A stretch of DNA of 22,289 bases from a virus. Shown here piece after piece: positions 8,583 through 16,000 of the stretch; the first letter of the stretch is position 1, and each line of letters begins with the position of its first letter. The position numbers and the translations under genes were made by a program. The DNA lies in IMG/VR virus record IMGVR_UViG_3300043425_000014, positions 1 to 22,289 of that record; one strand, given 5' to 3'. The notes beneath the pieces were generated by a model. It ran no database searches, was not told the DNA's origin, and was given only the letters and a program-made list of their open reading frames with translations.

Positions 8583-8585
8583 CAT
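8553..8585 (-). pseudogene. Ten-codon 5' fragment (MCAQCLTISV) of the split cysteine-motif gene
   Basis: An ATG overlapping the stop of the 51-aa gene (TAATG) opens a frame of ten codons, MCAQCLTISV. Its TGA overlaps the ATG of the 148-aa nuclease (ATGA). Its first five residues match the CANC start of the fragment found beyond the nuclease. It looks like the left-over beginning of the interrupted gene, now acting as a leader that feeds ribosomes into the nuclease gene. This is an inference from position and similarity. Confidence 0.45.
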
Positions 8586-8740
8586 TACTTGCCTCCTGAT
8601 TTCTTGCCACCAGAAAAGCTTGGCTTTGATCCTGATGTTGTTACTGGTACTCCACCACCAACAGGCATAGAGGCAGGGATTCCAGCCTTGTTCACTCTGT
8701 CGAATGGTACGAAGTCAGTTGACTGTGACTTATCTGCCAT
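8585..8740 (-). CDS. Small Gly/Lys-tailed protein (51 aa)
   Basis: Translation from the ATG at 8740 gives a 51-residue protein: an acidic/polar start (MADKSQSTDFVPFDRVN), a Pro/Gly-rich centre (MPVGGGVPV) and a basic low-complexity end, SGGKKSGGK. AAGGAGAAACAA in front of the ATG is a near-perfect ribosome site, which makes it a real gene despite its length. No domain is recognisable. Its basic Gly/Lys tail resembles the 46-aa product at 18376-18516. It lies among the small genes following the capsid gene, so a minor capsid or assembly role is possible but unproven. Confidence 0.7.
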   Translation of the reverse strand: MADKSQSTDFVPFDRVNKAGIPASMPVGGGVPVTTSGSKPSFSGGKKSGGK

Positions 8741-8754
8741 TTGTTTCTCCTTGT

Positions 8755-9015
8755 TTATAGTGCGTTACCATCAAAGGCAACACCTGTATCGTTTGATAAC
8801 CGGACTGCCGCTTGAATATCTTTTGTCTTTGTTGATACTGGTTCGATACCCTGACGCAAAGCGTCGTAGTAGGAACCCAACTCCTTATCGTGTGCCTTGG
8901 CACTCATTACTCCATCGTGGCGTGCATCGCCTCGACTGAGTTCTAGTGTTCCCAGCTTGCACCCGAAGCATCCTTCAACAAACTCTGGGTGGACTTGCCT
9001 GCGGTGTAATGTCAT
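8755..9015 (-). CDS. Small protein with HPEFVEGCFGCK motif (86 aa)
   Basis: The N-terminal quarter carries HRRQVHPEFVEGCFGCK, two histidines and a CxxC pair that look like a small zinc site, followed by TLELSRGDA. The rest is helical and charged (AKAHDKELGSYYDALRQG). I associate the GCFGCK motif with small proteins of actinobacterial phages, often close to capsid genes. No function is known to me. The ATG overlaps the stop of the 108-aa gene in an ATGA junction, so the two are coupled. Confidence 0.75.
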   Translation of the reverse strand: MTLHRRQVHPEFVEGCFGCKLGTLELSRGDARHDGVMSAKAHDKELGSYYDALRQGIEPVSTKTKDIQAAVRLSNDTGVAFDGNAL

Positions 9016-9338
9016 ATGATTGGCTCCACATAATCTCCGTAGCCTGCTGCAATTAGAATTGCTGCCTGCTCATCTGTTATCTCTTGTGTATGCCCACCTA
9101 AGATGTACCAGTCTGCATCATATAAATCGTTCTGATATGGATACATAGTTGCTTCAACGCTAGATCCGTTGACAATCAAAGTAACGCCACGTGCGATATC
9201 AGTCAGGTAAGGGTTAATCTCACCTGTGTATGTACCACCTGTAATGGGACGACCTGATAGACGTGAGTACTTATCTGGCCACGCTTTGCCTGCACCCCAA
9301 GTCTGATACTCCCAAGGTGTTGTTGCTTGATATGCCAT
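9012..9338 (-). CDS. Small post-capsid structural protein (108 aa)
   Basis: This is the first gene after the capsid hairpin, with AAGGAGAACTA directly before the ATG. The sequence is Tyr/Trp/Gly-rich at the start (TPWEYQTWGAGKAW), then beta-like, and ends with a short helical unit, EITDEQAAILIAAGYGDYVEPI. That final unit recurs at the ends of small phage proteins near capsid genes. A head decoration, head fibre base or completion protein would fit the place, but the sequence alone does not decide. No catalytic motif is visible. Confidence 0.7.
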   Translation of the reverse strand: MAYQATTPWEYQTWGAGKAWPDKYSRLSGRPITGGTYTGEINPYLTDIARGVTLIVNGSSVEATMYPYQNDLYDADWYILGGHTQEITDEQAAILIAAGYGDYVEPII

Positions 9339-9363
9339 TAGTTCTCCTTAGTGAACTTACTCA

Positions 9364-9410
9364 GTGGCAGTAGGAATATGACCGTACGAAACGGGTTCAC
9401 CTACTGCCAC
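9364..9410 (-). promoter_or_regulatory. Perfect 11-bp hairpin between capsid gene and next gene
   Basis: GTGGCAGTAGG (9400-9410 read on the minus strand) pairs perfectly with CCTACTGCCAC (9364-9374), with a 25-base loop that can itself pair (ACGG with CCGT). A smaller AATCA/TGATT hairpin at 9417-9431 overlaps the capsid stop. No T-run follows, so it is not a classic intrinsic terminator. It may shield the 3' end of the abundant capsid message or act as a partial terminator or processing site that lowers downstream expression. Confidence 0.65.
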
Positions 9411-9429
9411 CGCGTCAATCAACTACTGA

Positions 9430-10359
9430 TTAACCGTTTGTTGCTGCTGTCTCAATGCGGTAGAGTGCTGCCTGACGGAGAAGGTTGAATCCTCCGAAAT
9501 AGTACCAACCGATTGTGTGGTAGCGACGCAATGCGTCAATCTGTGGACCGACAACTGTTGAGATGTCCTGTCCCTGTGCTTCAGCAAGCGCTTCACGACC
9601 AGCGATAACAGCCTTGTAGACGTTAACGGAACCTGAGTTAGCTGCGAAAGGTACACGTGGTGTCTCGACGACGAATGCGCCTTCGATAACTCCGACTGCG
9701 CCAGCCACGAATGGTGTGCGGTCTGTGTACTTTGAGAGGTCCTGGAATCCACCAGTACCTGTTTCAGCGCGGAGATCCGCTGTCTGACGTGGGTGTAGGT
9801 ATGCTGCGTAGAGTTCGCCAATGCGTGGAAGCGCCTTGTTTGTGCGAAGTTCTGTAACAGCCTCACGGATGTCCTGAACGCTCATCTTCATTGCTGAAGT
9901 GATTGTGTTGGTTGTTGTTGCTGTGCCTGCATAGATTACGTTTGAACCTGATGTAAGGACACCTGCAACTACAGCATCAATAGAGTCTGCTGCGTTGTAA
10001 GCGATGATGTCAGCAAGTGCTGCGTCAACATCGTTGAAAGAAGTCATATTGAGCTTCTTTGTTGTTGTTACCGCTGAACCATATTCGTTAAGTGTAACGG
10101 TGATCTGGTTAGGGTTTCCGAGAGCGATTGAAGATACATCTGATGCTTCTGTCAAAGTCGTTGTCGCCTGAGCGAGGTCTGAGTAGATTGAGAATACAAC
10201 TGATGAACCTGGCATCGCCTGCTGTACCGGCTTGACATCTGCAAGAGCGCGCATTACTGGAATGCTACGAAGTGCCATACGAACGTACTGATCGTACGCT
10301 GTTTGCACCAAGTTGCTAATAGCGGATGTACCGGTGAGTGTTCCACCTGGAATTGCCAT
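9430..10359 (-). CDS. Major capsid protein, N4-gp56-like HK97 fold (309 aa)
   Basis: This is the shell-forming protein. Its order of features fits the N4-gp56-type group of HK97-fold capsid proteins: an N-terminal helix (ISNLVQTAYDQYVRMALR), the strand segment PGSSVVFSIYSDL, TTLTEASDVSS, the EYGSAVTTTKKLNM region, a long helix (DAALADIIAYNAADSIDAVV), and the conserved YAAYLHPRQTADLR and GAFVVETPRVPF segments. The C-terminal IGWYYFGGFNLLRQAALYRIET is typical of the domain edge. It directly follows the scaffolding gene (25-base spacer), and GAAAGG lies about 10 bases before the ATG. The family assignment comes from pattern recognition; the identity as the capsid protein is well supported by context. 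Confidence 0.9.
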   Translation of the reverse strand: MAIPGGTLTGTSAISNLVQTAYDQYVRMALRSIPVMRALADVKPVQQAMPGSSVVFSIYSDLAQATTTLTEASDVSSIALGNPNQITVTLNEYGSAVTTTKKLNMTSFNDVDAALADIIAYNAADSIDAVVAGVLTSGSNVIYAGTATTTNTITSAMKMSVQDIREAVTELRTNKALPRIGELYAAYLHPRQTADLRAETGTGGFQDLSKYTDRTPFVAGAVGVIEGAFVVETPRVPFAANSGSVNVYKAVIAGREALAEAQGQDISTVVGPQIDALRRYHTIGWYYFGGFNLLRQAALYRIETAATNG

Positions 10360-10384
10360 TTAGGTTGTGCCTTTCGGTTGTTGG

Positions 10385-10855
10385 TTAGAGTCCAGACTGG
10401 CGAATTACTTCGTCAAGTTCTTCTTTAGAATTAGCAGATAACAGGCGACGCATAATGTCATCTGAAGCGTCAGGCGTAATGCCCTGCTCAGTAACGTTAT
10501 TCATCTTCTGGTATGCTGCTGCTTGCGCTGGATCAACGCTAGCCTGGTTGGATTCAGTGGTTGAGTATCCGAAAACGTCTCCGTTATCGTCCAACCACTT
10601 AGACAGTGACTCCTCAGTTGGGTCAATGTCCGACGGAATAAATTTAGCAATTTTGCTATTTACTCCACGAGATTCGAGGGCGTCTTTGATAGCCCGTTCT
10701 CTGTTAGCTTTGGATATAGATTCAAACTGGGAACGAAGTTCCTGTAGTTCTTTATCCTTTTGCTTTGCTGCTTTACGCAGTTGTTTGACGAGATCATTCC
10801 CGTTATCACTTGTAGTGATATCGTCTTCGTCGTCCTCGTACTCGAAATTGGACAT
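10385..10855 (-). CDS. Capsid scaffolding protein (156 aa)
   Basis: The protein is acidic at its N-terminus (NFEYEDDEDDITT). It is followed by a coiled-coil-like helix (LVKQLRKAAKQKDKELQELR), then an ALESRGVNSKIAKFIP unit and WLDDNGDVFGY. A polar linker leads to a final charged helix (KEELDEVIRQSGL), which in known scaffolds contacts the capsid protein. This composition and the place right before the capsid gene define a scaffolding protein, which holds the procapsid shape and then leaves. An in-frame ATG 13 codons further up exists, but GGGAG about 7 bases before the ATG at 10855 and the acidic start favour the shorter form. Confidence 0.88.
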   Translation of the reverse strand: MSNFEYEDDEDDITTSDNGNDLVKQLRKAAKQKDKELQELRSQFESISKANRERAIKDALESRGVNSKIAKFIPSDIDPTEESLSKWLDDNGDVFGYSTTESNQASVDPAQAAAYQKMNNVTEQGITPDASDDIMRRLLSANSKEELDEVIRQSGL

Positions 10856-10893
10856 AGTCCATCTCCCATTCATTTTAGTTGAATCGCAGACCA

Positions 10894-10973
10894 CACATAG
10901 ACTTGGGGTTTGTCTATGCGGCTTCTACTACCGGTCTTAAAGTTCACTCCTTGGAAGCCGGTCTTTCCCAAGG
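10894..10973 (-). promoter_or_regulatory. Inverted-repeat-rich spacer upstream of scaffold and capsid genes
   Basis: The 127-base gap between the 400-aa gene and the scaffold gene holds three pairings. CATAGAC/GTCTATG (7 bp perfect, extendable to 9 with one G-U pair) spans 10894-10920. CCTTGG/CCAAGG spans 10949-10973 and is extendable around one bulge. CGGCTTC/GAAGCCG joins 10919-10925 with 10954-10960 and excludes the second. GACCGG also occurs twice. No T-run or clear -10 box is seen. A switchable leader, RNA processing site or protein-binding site is possible. Confidence 0.5.
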
Positions 10974-10982
10974 TAGGCTTAG

Positions 10983-12185
10983 TTAGTAGGAACCGAACCC
11001 TGACTGGGTGTTCCCATAGTTAGAAGCACGGTCACGCCCAAGCGCACCGACTCCTGATGATCCGCTAAAAGATGCGGTCTCAAGCGCACTTAACTTCTTG
11101 CGCTTCTTCGCAGCCTCTGCTGCACCTGATGTGTTAAATACTTCGGCTTCAGCCTGTGACTGACCGTATGTGCCTTCTCCATAGATAGCAGCAAGTTCAG
11201 AACCGCGTGGCGCAATTTGTGCTACATCTGCATAGCCTGCCTGCGCGGCAGCCTTGGTAACACCAAGACCTGCAAGTTCCTCAGCGCGTGTAACGCCAGC
11301 TGTGAGACCCTGAGCAAGTGCTGCTCCGCCAATCTCGGCAGCGGCAACCTTACGCTGGATTTCCTTAAGAGCGTTCTTTGGATCTAATACATAACCCAAG
11401 ATGTCTCCATCTGAAATACCTGGGTAAAACGCCTTGAGAGCCTGTGCCACTTCTGGGTTGGCGTTAAGTACTCGGTCCTTAGCCTGGAAGATTCTGTCTT
11501 CAAGTTCCGTGTTTGACACATCGTTCTCAAGTAACTTCTGAAATCCTACCTGAGTGCCAAGTGAATCCTTTGCGTAGTAAGACTCTGGCAAACCATAGTT
11601 ACGCATAACTTCTTGGTACTTATCTTCCATACCAAGGTACGCGCTTTCGCTTAAAGCCTTGAGTCCTTTGGCAACGCGTCCTGCGTTGGCAGCGAATCGC
11701 TTCTTGTAAGCATCTGTCTCACGAAGGCGAAGTGTGAACTCTTCTCCTGAGATGCCATCGCGCACAAAGTCACGCAGTGGCTCTACTAGGGAACCAAGTC
11801 CATAGCTAGCAAACTCTGCATACATCAAGTCAAATGCTGACTGGCTTGAACGCTTGGCTGTGTCAAATGCGTCTTCCTTGTTACCAAGGTAGCCCACGTA
11901 TGCTGCGTAGGCAGCAGGATCTGCGAACACAGTTCCATCCGGTGCAATAAGCTTGGCTGGGTTTCCATCACCAGTTGATTTCTTTTCTGGCGCTACTGGG
12001 TTAGGTGTTTCAACGCCAGCATTTTCAGAACCGTATAACACGCCAGATTCACGTAGCAATTCATCTGTTGTAGCAGCCGCTACGACTGGCGCAAGCACTC
12101 CTTGATTCTCTGAACCGTACAACTTACCTGACTCACGGTTGCGTTCCGTAGGAGTAGTCTTTGACCGCTTCTTTGTTGTAGCCAT
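10983..12185 (-). CDS. Virion-protein candidate preceding the scaffold gene (400 aa)
   Basis: The N-terminus is basic (ATTKKRSKTTPTERN) and carries two copies of a motif RESGxLYGSENxGV (residues 17-30 and 45-58). A helical central region follows, including FYPGISDGDILGYVLDP, then QRKVAAAEIGGAALAQG and a string of AGLGVTKAAAQAGY-type helices. The C-terminus is again basic (AAKKRKKL) and ends in Ser/Gly/Tyr-rich sequence, SGFGSY. I think I have seen the FYPGxSDGD/QVAAAEIG type of helical protein in phage head modules, but no function is assigned. Context makes a minor head or internal virion protein most likely. The start lies two bases after the stop of the 303-aa gene, with CAGGGG as ribosome site. 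Confidence 0.7.
   Translation of the reverse strand: MATTKKRSKTTPTERNRESGKLYGSENQGVLAPVVAAATTDELLRESGVLYGSENAGVETPNPVAPEKKSTGDGNPAKLIAPDGTVFADPAAYAAYVGYLGNKEDAFDTAKRSSQSAFDLMYAEFASYGLGSLVEPLRDFVRDGISGEEFTLRLRETDAYKKRFAANAGRVAKGLKALSESAYLGMEDKYQEVMRNYGLPESYYAKDSLGTQVGFQKLLENDVSNTELEDRIFQAKDRVLNANPEVAQALKAFYPGISDGDILGYVLDPKNALKEIQRKVAAAEIGGAALAQGLTAGVTRAEELAGLGVTKAAAQAGYADVAQIAPRGSELAAIYGEGTYGQSQAEAEVFNTSGAAEAAKKRKKLSALETASFSGSSGVGALGRDRASNYGNTQSGFGSY
12003..12137 (-). repeat. Two-copy 17-residue motif at 28-residue spacing
   Basis: Residues 17-33 and 45-61 of the 400-aa protein share RESGxLYGSENxGV followed by a Pro. The conserved positions (Arg, Glu, Ser, Gly, Leu, Tyr, Gly, Ser, Glu, Asn, Gly, Val) stand out from the variable Ala/Thr linker between them. 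The pattern looks like a duplicated binding peptide rather than low complexity. Confidence 0.75.
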
Positions 12186-12187
12186 AA

Positions 12188-13099
12188 TTACCCCTGTAGT
12201 CCAAAGTCACGAAGAACCTGCATAGTTGCGCCAGCAACTTCTTTGCGAGCCTTCTCGGTGTACTGCCAGCGTGGGTCCTTGCGTAGTTCACGCTCAAAGT
12301 CGTAGATAGATTTGGTACCAACTGCTCCATCGGGCATTGTATATGAAAGAGCGCCACGAATCTTCGGATCGAACAAGTCAATGCTTGTTGCGGGTACCTC
12401 AAGGATGTCGCTCATTGACTGGATATAAGGATCAGCCAAAGTCTTAAGGTTAATGCCACCCTTAATCTTGTCAGCAAGTGAAGGGAAGGCATTTGCTGCT
12501 GACTCACGTACTGTGTTGATAGCAGTGTTCTCGTCAATTACTCCGGCAACAATCTGGTTAGCGTAAGCAGTAGCTGCATCGTCTGATAGACGAAGACCGT
12601 TATTGCCAGCGAACTCCTTGAGTGCAATGAAGTACTTGCCTGAAGGTCCCTCTGGGATATTAAGAGCGTTAGTTACTTGGTTTCCACCAAGAAGGTTGGT
12701 CTTAAGTTTGTCAGATAGCCAAGTAGTAGGATCTGCACCTTCTGCTGTTAAGTACTCAGTACTAATCAGTTGACCCTTTTTGTATGTGGTCTTAACTGTA
12801 GTCTTAGACTTGCCAGACTTGTCCTTGTACTGAGCAAGTACCTGCGGTGTCCATTCGGCTAATTCTGTCTCAGATGCGTCACGACCATAATACTTTTGGA
12901 AAGCGTCGTTAACTTTTTCGGCAATAGCCTCGTTATCAGGTATGCGAGAAGAAGTCTGTGTTGTTGTATAAGTACCAGACTTAAGCGGCTTGTTTTCTGT
13001 TGTGCTTTTGGGATCTGCATCTTTTTCCATTGCAGCAATTTGAGCATCGGTAAAGCCTTGAGTTTTAAGGTAGGCCTTGAGTGCCTCTGAATATGCCAT
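12188..13099 (-). CDS. Virion-protein candidate with DUF4214-like segment (303 aa)
   Basis: After a short helix-turn start (ALKAYLKTQGFTDAQIAAM) and a Thr/Ser/Lys linker, residues 54-91 read NEAIAEKVNDAFQKYYGRD followed by ELAEWTPQVLAQY. This resembles the YxxxLGRxxxxxExxxW core of DUF4214-type repeats, which occur in some surface and structural proteins; the resemblance is by eye only. A Lys-rich beta segment and a longer helical C-terminal part follow, with YIQSMSDILEV and DFERELRKDPRWQYT. The ATG overlaps the stop of the 1539-aa gene (TAATG) behind a strong AAGGAGAAG site, so both are coupled. It is probably an internal or minor head protein; function unknown. Confidence 0.7.
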   Translation of the reverse strand: MAYSEALKAYLKTQGFTDAQIAAMEKDADPKSTTENKPLKSGTYTTTQTSSRIPDNEAIAEKVNDAFQKYYGRDASETELAEWTPQVLAQYKDKSGKSKTTVKTTYKKGQLISTEYLTAEGADPTTWLSDKLKTNLLGGNQVTNALNIPEGPSGKYFIALKEFAGNNGLRLSDDAATAYANQIVAGVIDENTAINTVRESAANAFPSLADKIKGGINLKTLADPYIQSMSDILEVPATSIDLFDPKIRGALSYTMPDGAVGTKSIYDFERELRKDPRWQYTEKARKEVAGATMQVLRDFGLQG

Positions 13100-16000
13100 T
13101 ACTTCTTCTCCTTAGAAACTTCCGCCTTTGGCGTTAAGTACTTATCATAGATAAGGTCTTGTGATAGAAAACGATCATAGACGTAAGCAAAACCCATCTT
13201 GTCGTCATTCTTCAACTTGTTAACCATAACGTCGTAGAACACTTTAAGATCCTGATTAGCCTTGGCTTCAATAGATTTAACGTCACGAAGCTTGAGTTCT
13301 TCCACCATAATCTTGCGGAACTCTAGGTAGGTCTTGACTGACTTCCAGGTAGGGTTGTCGTTATTCTTTTCGATAAACTTCTTATCGTCCATAATCTTGC
13401 CCAAGCCTTGGATAACTCGGTTTGTCTTAGATCCGTCAGAATCCAAGTAATCGTCGTACCAAGCTGTTGACTTGAACTGACCAGTCTTAGGGTCAACAAC
13501 TGGCTCGCCTTCAGCGTTAGTCTGAATAGCCAACTTCTGAATCATTGCTGCTTTCATTGTGGCTAAGTCTTCAGCGCCTTTTTCCTGTACAGATGAAAGG
13601 CCACGGTTCTTTAGTTCGTCATCAACAATGTCCATTAACTGGTTGTACTTAATCCAGCCCTTTTCTGCATCTGTCTTACGCTGCGCTTCAGCAGGTGACT
13701 GAGATGAAAGGAATTTGTCAGGTGAATCTGGTGCTACCTGCTTGTTGTACAAGTAGTTGTACGATGCCTGTGAGAAGTCGTAACCGTTCGGATCATTGGC
13801 AATAAGGCCAACAAGCTTTGGTTCAATCTTGACTAGGTCGGCTACCAAGCCTGAGTGCTCTTTAAGGTTTTGGACTGTAGCCAAAGATGACTGGACACCA
13901 GTAGGGTTCTTTGACAAGGTTGTTGTAAAGTCAAAGAAGTCTGGGTAGTCATTAAGAAACTTAGCGTCTGCGTTGATACCGTAGATACGACGATACTCAC
14001 GAGCCTTATCAAGATAGAACTTGTAAGGGCTGTTGAACTGTGGAGCAAACGGCATAAGAAGGTTAGCAGCAGAACGCATATTCCAATACTGCTTAGTCAT
14101 CTTCATAATCTTGTTGCCATCTACCTTGTCGCCAAGACCGGCTTCTCTCATCTTCTGCTTTTCTGTTTCGTAGATGAGTTGGTAGGTACGAGCAAACTGT
14201 GGATCTGATTGACCAGCAGCCTTGGTAAGTTGCTTCTGCAACCAAGAAGGTAACAAGCCAGCAGCGGCGTTCTTGTATGTACCAAAAGGTAGCGCCCACT
14301 TGAAAGACTCTTCTAGGCTTGGCTGATCCTTAACAATCTCAGAAATTGGGATTGCTACGTAAGGCCCAACTGGAAGTATGTCGCTTGCAAAGTTTGGGTT
14401 GCCCTTGTTGAACAAAGCATCCATACCGCCTTGGAAGATAATGTCCAAAGATCCCTTTGGGATACCAATAGTAGTCAATGAGTTAAGACCAGGAATCTTG
14501 GTAAGACCCTTTGGTGCTTCAAACCACATAATGTCGTTACCTGTGGTCTGGCCAGCAGGAACTGGATTACCTTCGTAATCTGTTACCAAGCCAGCACGGT
14601 TAGGCGCTTGCCAGATATTGTAGGCACGGTTAGCAATAGCGGGATTAGCTGCTACCAACTTAAGCCAAGTTTTGTAAGAGTTCTCTTGTGCAGAAAAGAA
14701 TGGGCTGATGTACTTCATAGCAGCAGCAAGGTTGCTGCGACGCTCAATGTTAAACAGTACGTTCTTCATATTGCGAAGTGCTACCTTGTGAGCAACAGCC
14801 ATAGCCTTAGCCTGCTCTTCAGCAGTAAGGCGACCATCGTCTTTAAGACCAGCAATTACGTTTACTCGACGCTCTACTTCTTCACGATAGTAGTGACGGT
14901 AGAGTGGGCTACGCGCCCAAGCATCTTCAGGCATAGTGCCGAGCAACTTAAACGCTCCGTTGATAGCCTTTTTGATGTGCTTGTCAGATGCGTTAAAGAC
15001 TGCATCTTCTAGCAAGTGACCGTGGATTACTGGTAGGTCTGATGGATCTTGAAAAGTTGTACGCAGGTCGTCTGCTGTCAACTCGCGCATCTTGCCGCGA
15101 AGACCGGACTCTACTGGTAGGTACTGGTCTAAGAAGTTGTTAATACGTGTGACGTACTCAGCTGCGTCGCCCGATGGAATGCTTAATTCTTTACGAAGCT
15201 CACGACCCTTTGGCGAACTAACAAGCCAGTCTGTAATATCTTCTAGTGACTTGCCTTCTGTAATCTGGCGAACAACTGCTGAGTTACCAAACTGCTGGCG
15301 CATAGTCTGCGCCCACTGGTCAAAGTAGCCCTTGTCTGTAGGGCGAATAGCCTGAATACCTTTAGATGCAACTGTGCGTGCATACATATCTGAGTTGCTG
15401 TCAACCATACGCTCAAATGAATTACCAGATGAGGCAATGCGACGGAACATATCACCGAGTGGGCCACCAAAAGCATCGTCGAGAATATACTTCTCGCCGT
15501 CTGCTGTGACAACCTCAAATGATCCAGTGCCAATACGCTGCTTAGGTGTTGCCTTCTTGCTACGAGCAAGGACACCTGCGTTGTGGTTGTAGATGTCTAG
15601 TTTCTCAGCACGTAGCTGACGCATAGTATTAAGTTCTGTGGCAAGTTCAGCGTCGTCTGGGTACAAAGAAACCTTTGCTTCTAACTCACCAATCTTTGCC
15701 TTGAGCAAATCAAGACTTGCAACTAACTTAGTAGACTGTTCGTTAATCTCAGCGAATGTGCGGCCTGAATCAATCTTGCGGTAACGGTCAACAAGGCGTG
15801 CTGGCTCTTTAACTGTATTGTAGACAAAGTTCTTAAGACCAGGGCCAAGGCTACCAAGAGAGTTCAAAGCGCCTACTGCTGAGATCATACGAAGCTGTGA
15901 GTCAACACCGTTACGAATTGTGTAACCAAGGCGAAGCAATGCTCCAGCCTTGAATGCATCCTGCATAACATCTGCATAGTGAATGCCCTTGTCCATACCT

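Noticed and set aside
8110-8585. Group I intron carrying the 148-aa nuclease
   Set aside because: Only about 25 bases lie before and a few after the nuclease gene, far too little for a catalytic intron core.
9364-9410. Intrinsic terminator after the capsid gene
   Set aside because: The stem is strong but not followed by a T-run on the minus strand, so it was kept only as a structured regulatory element.
10856-10894. Upstream ATG giving a 169-aa scaffold protein
   Set aside because: The ATG at 10855 has a good GGGAG site at proper spacing and begins the acidic segment; the upstream extension looks like leader sequence.
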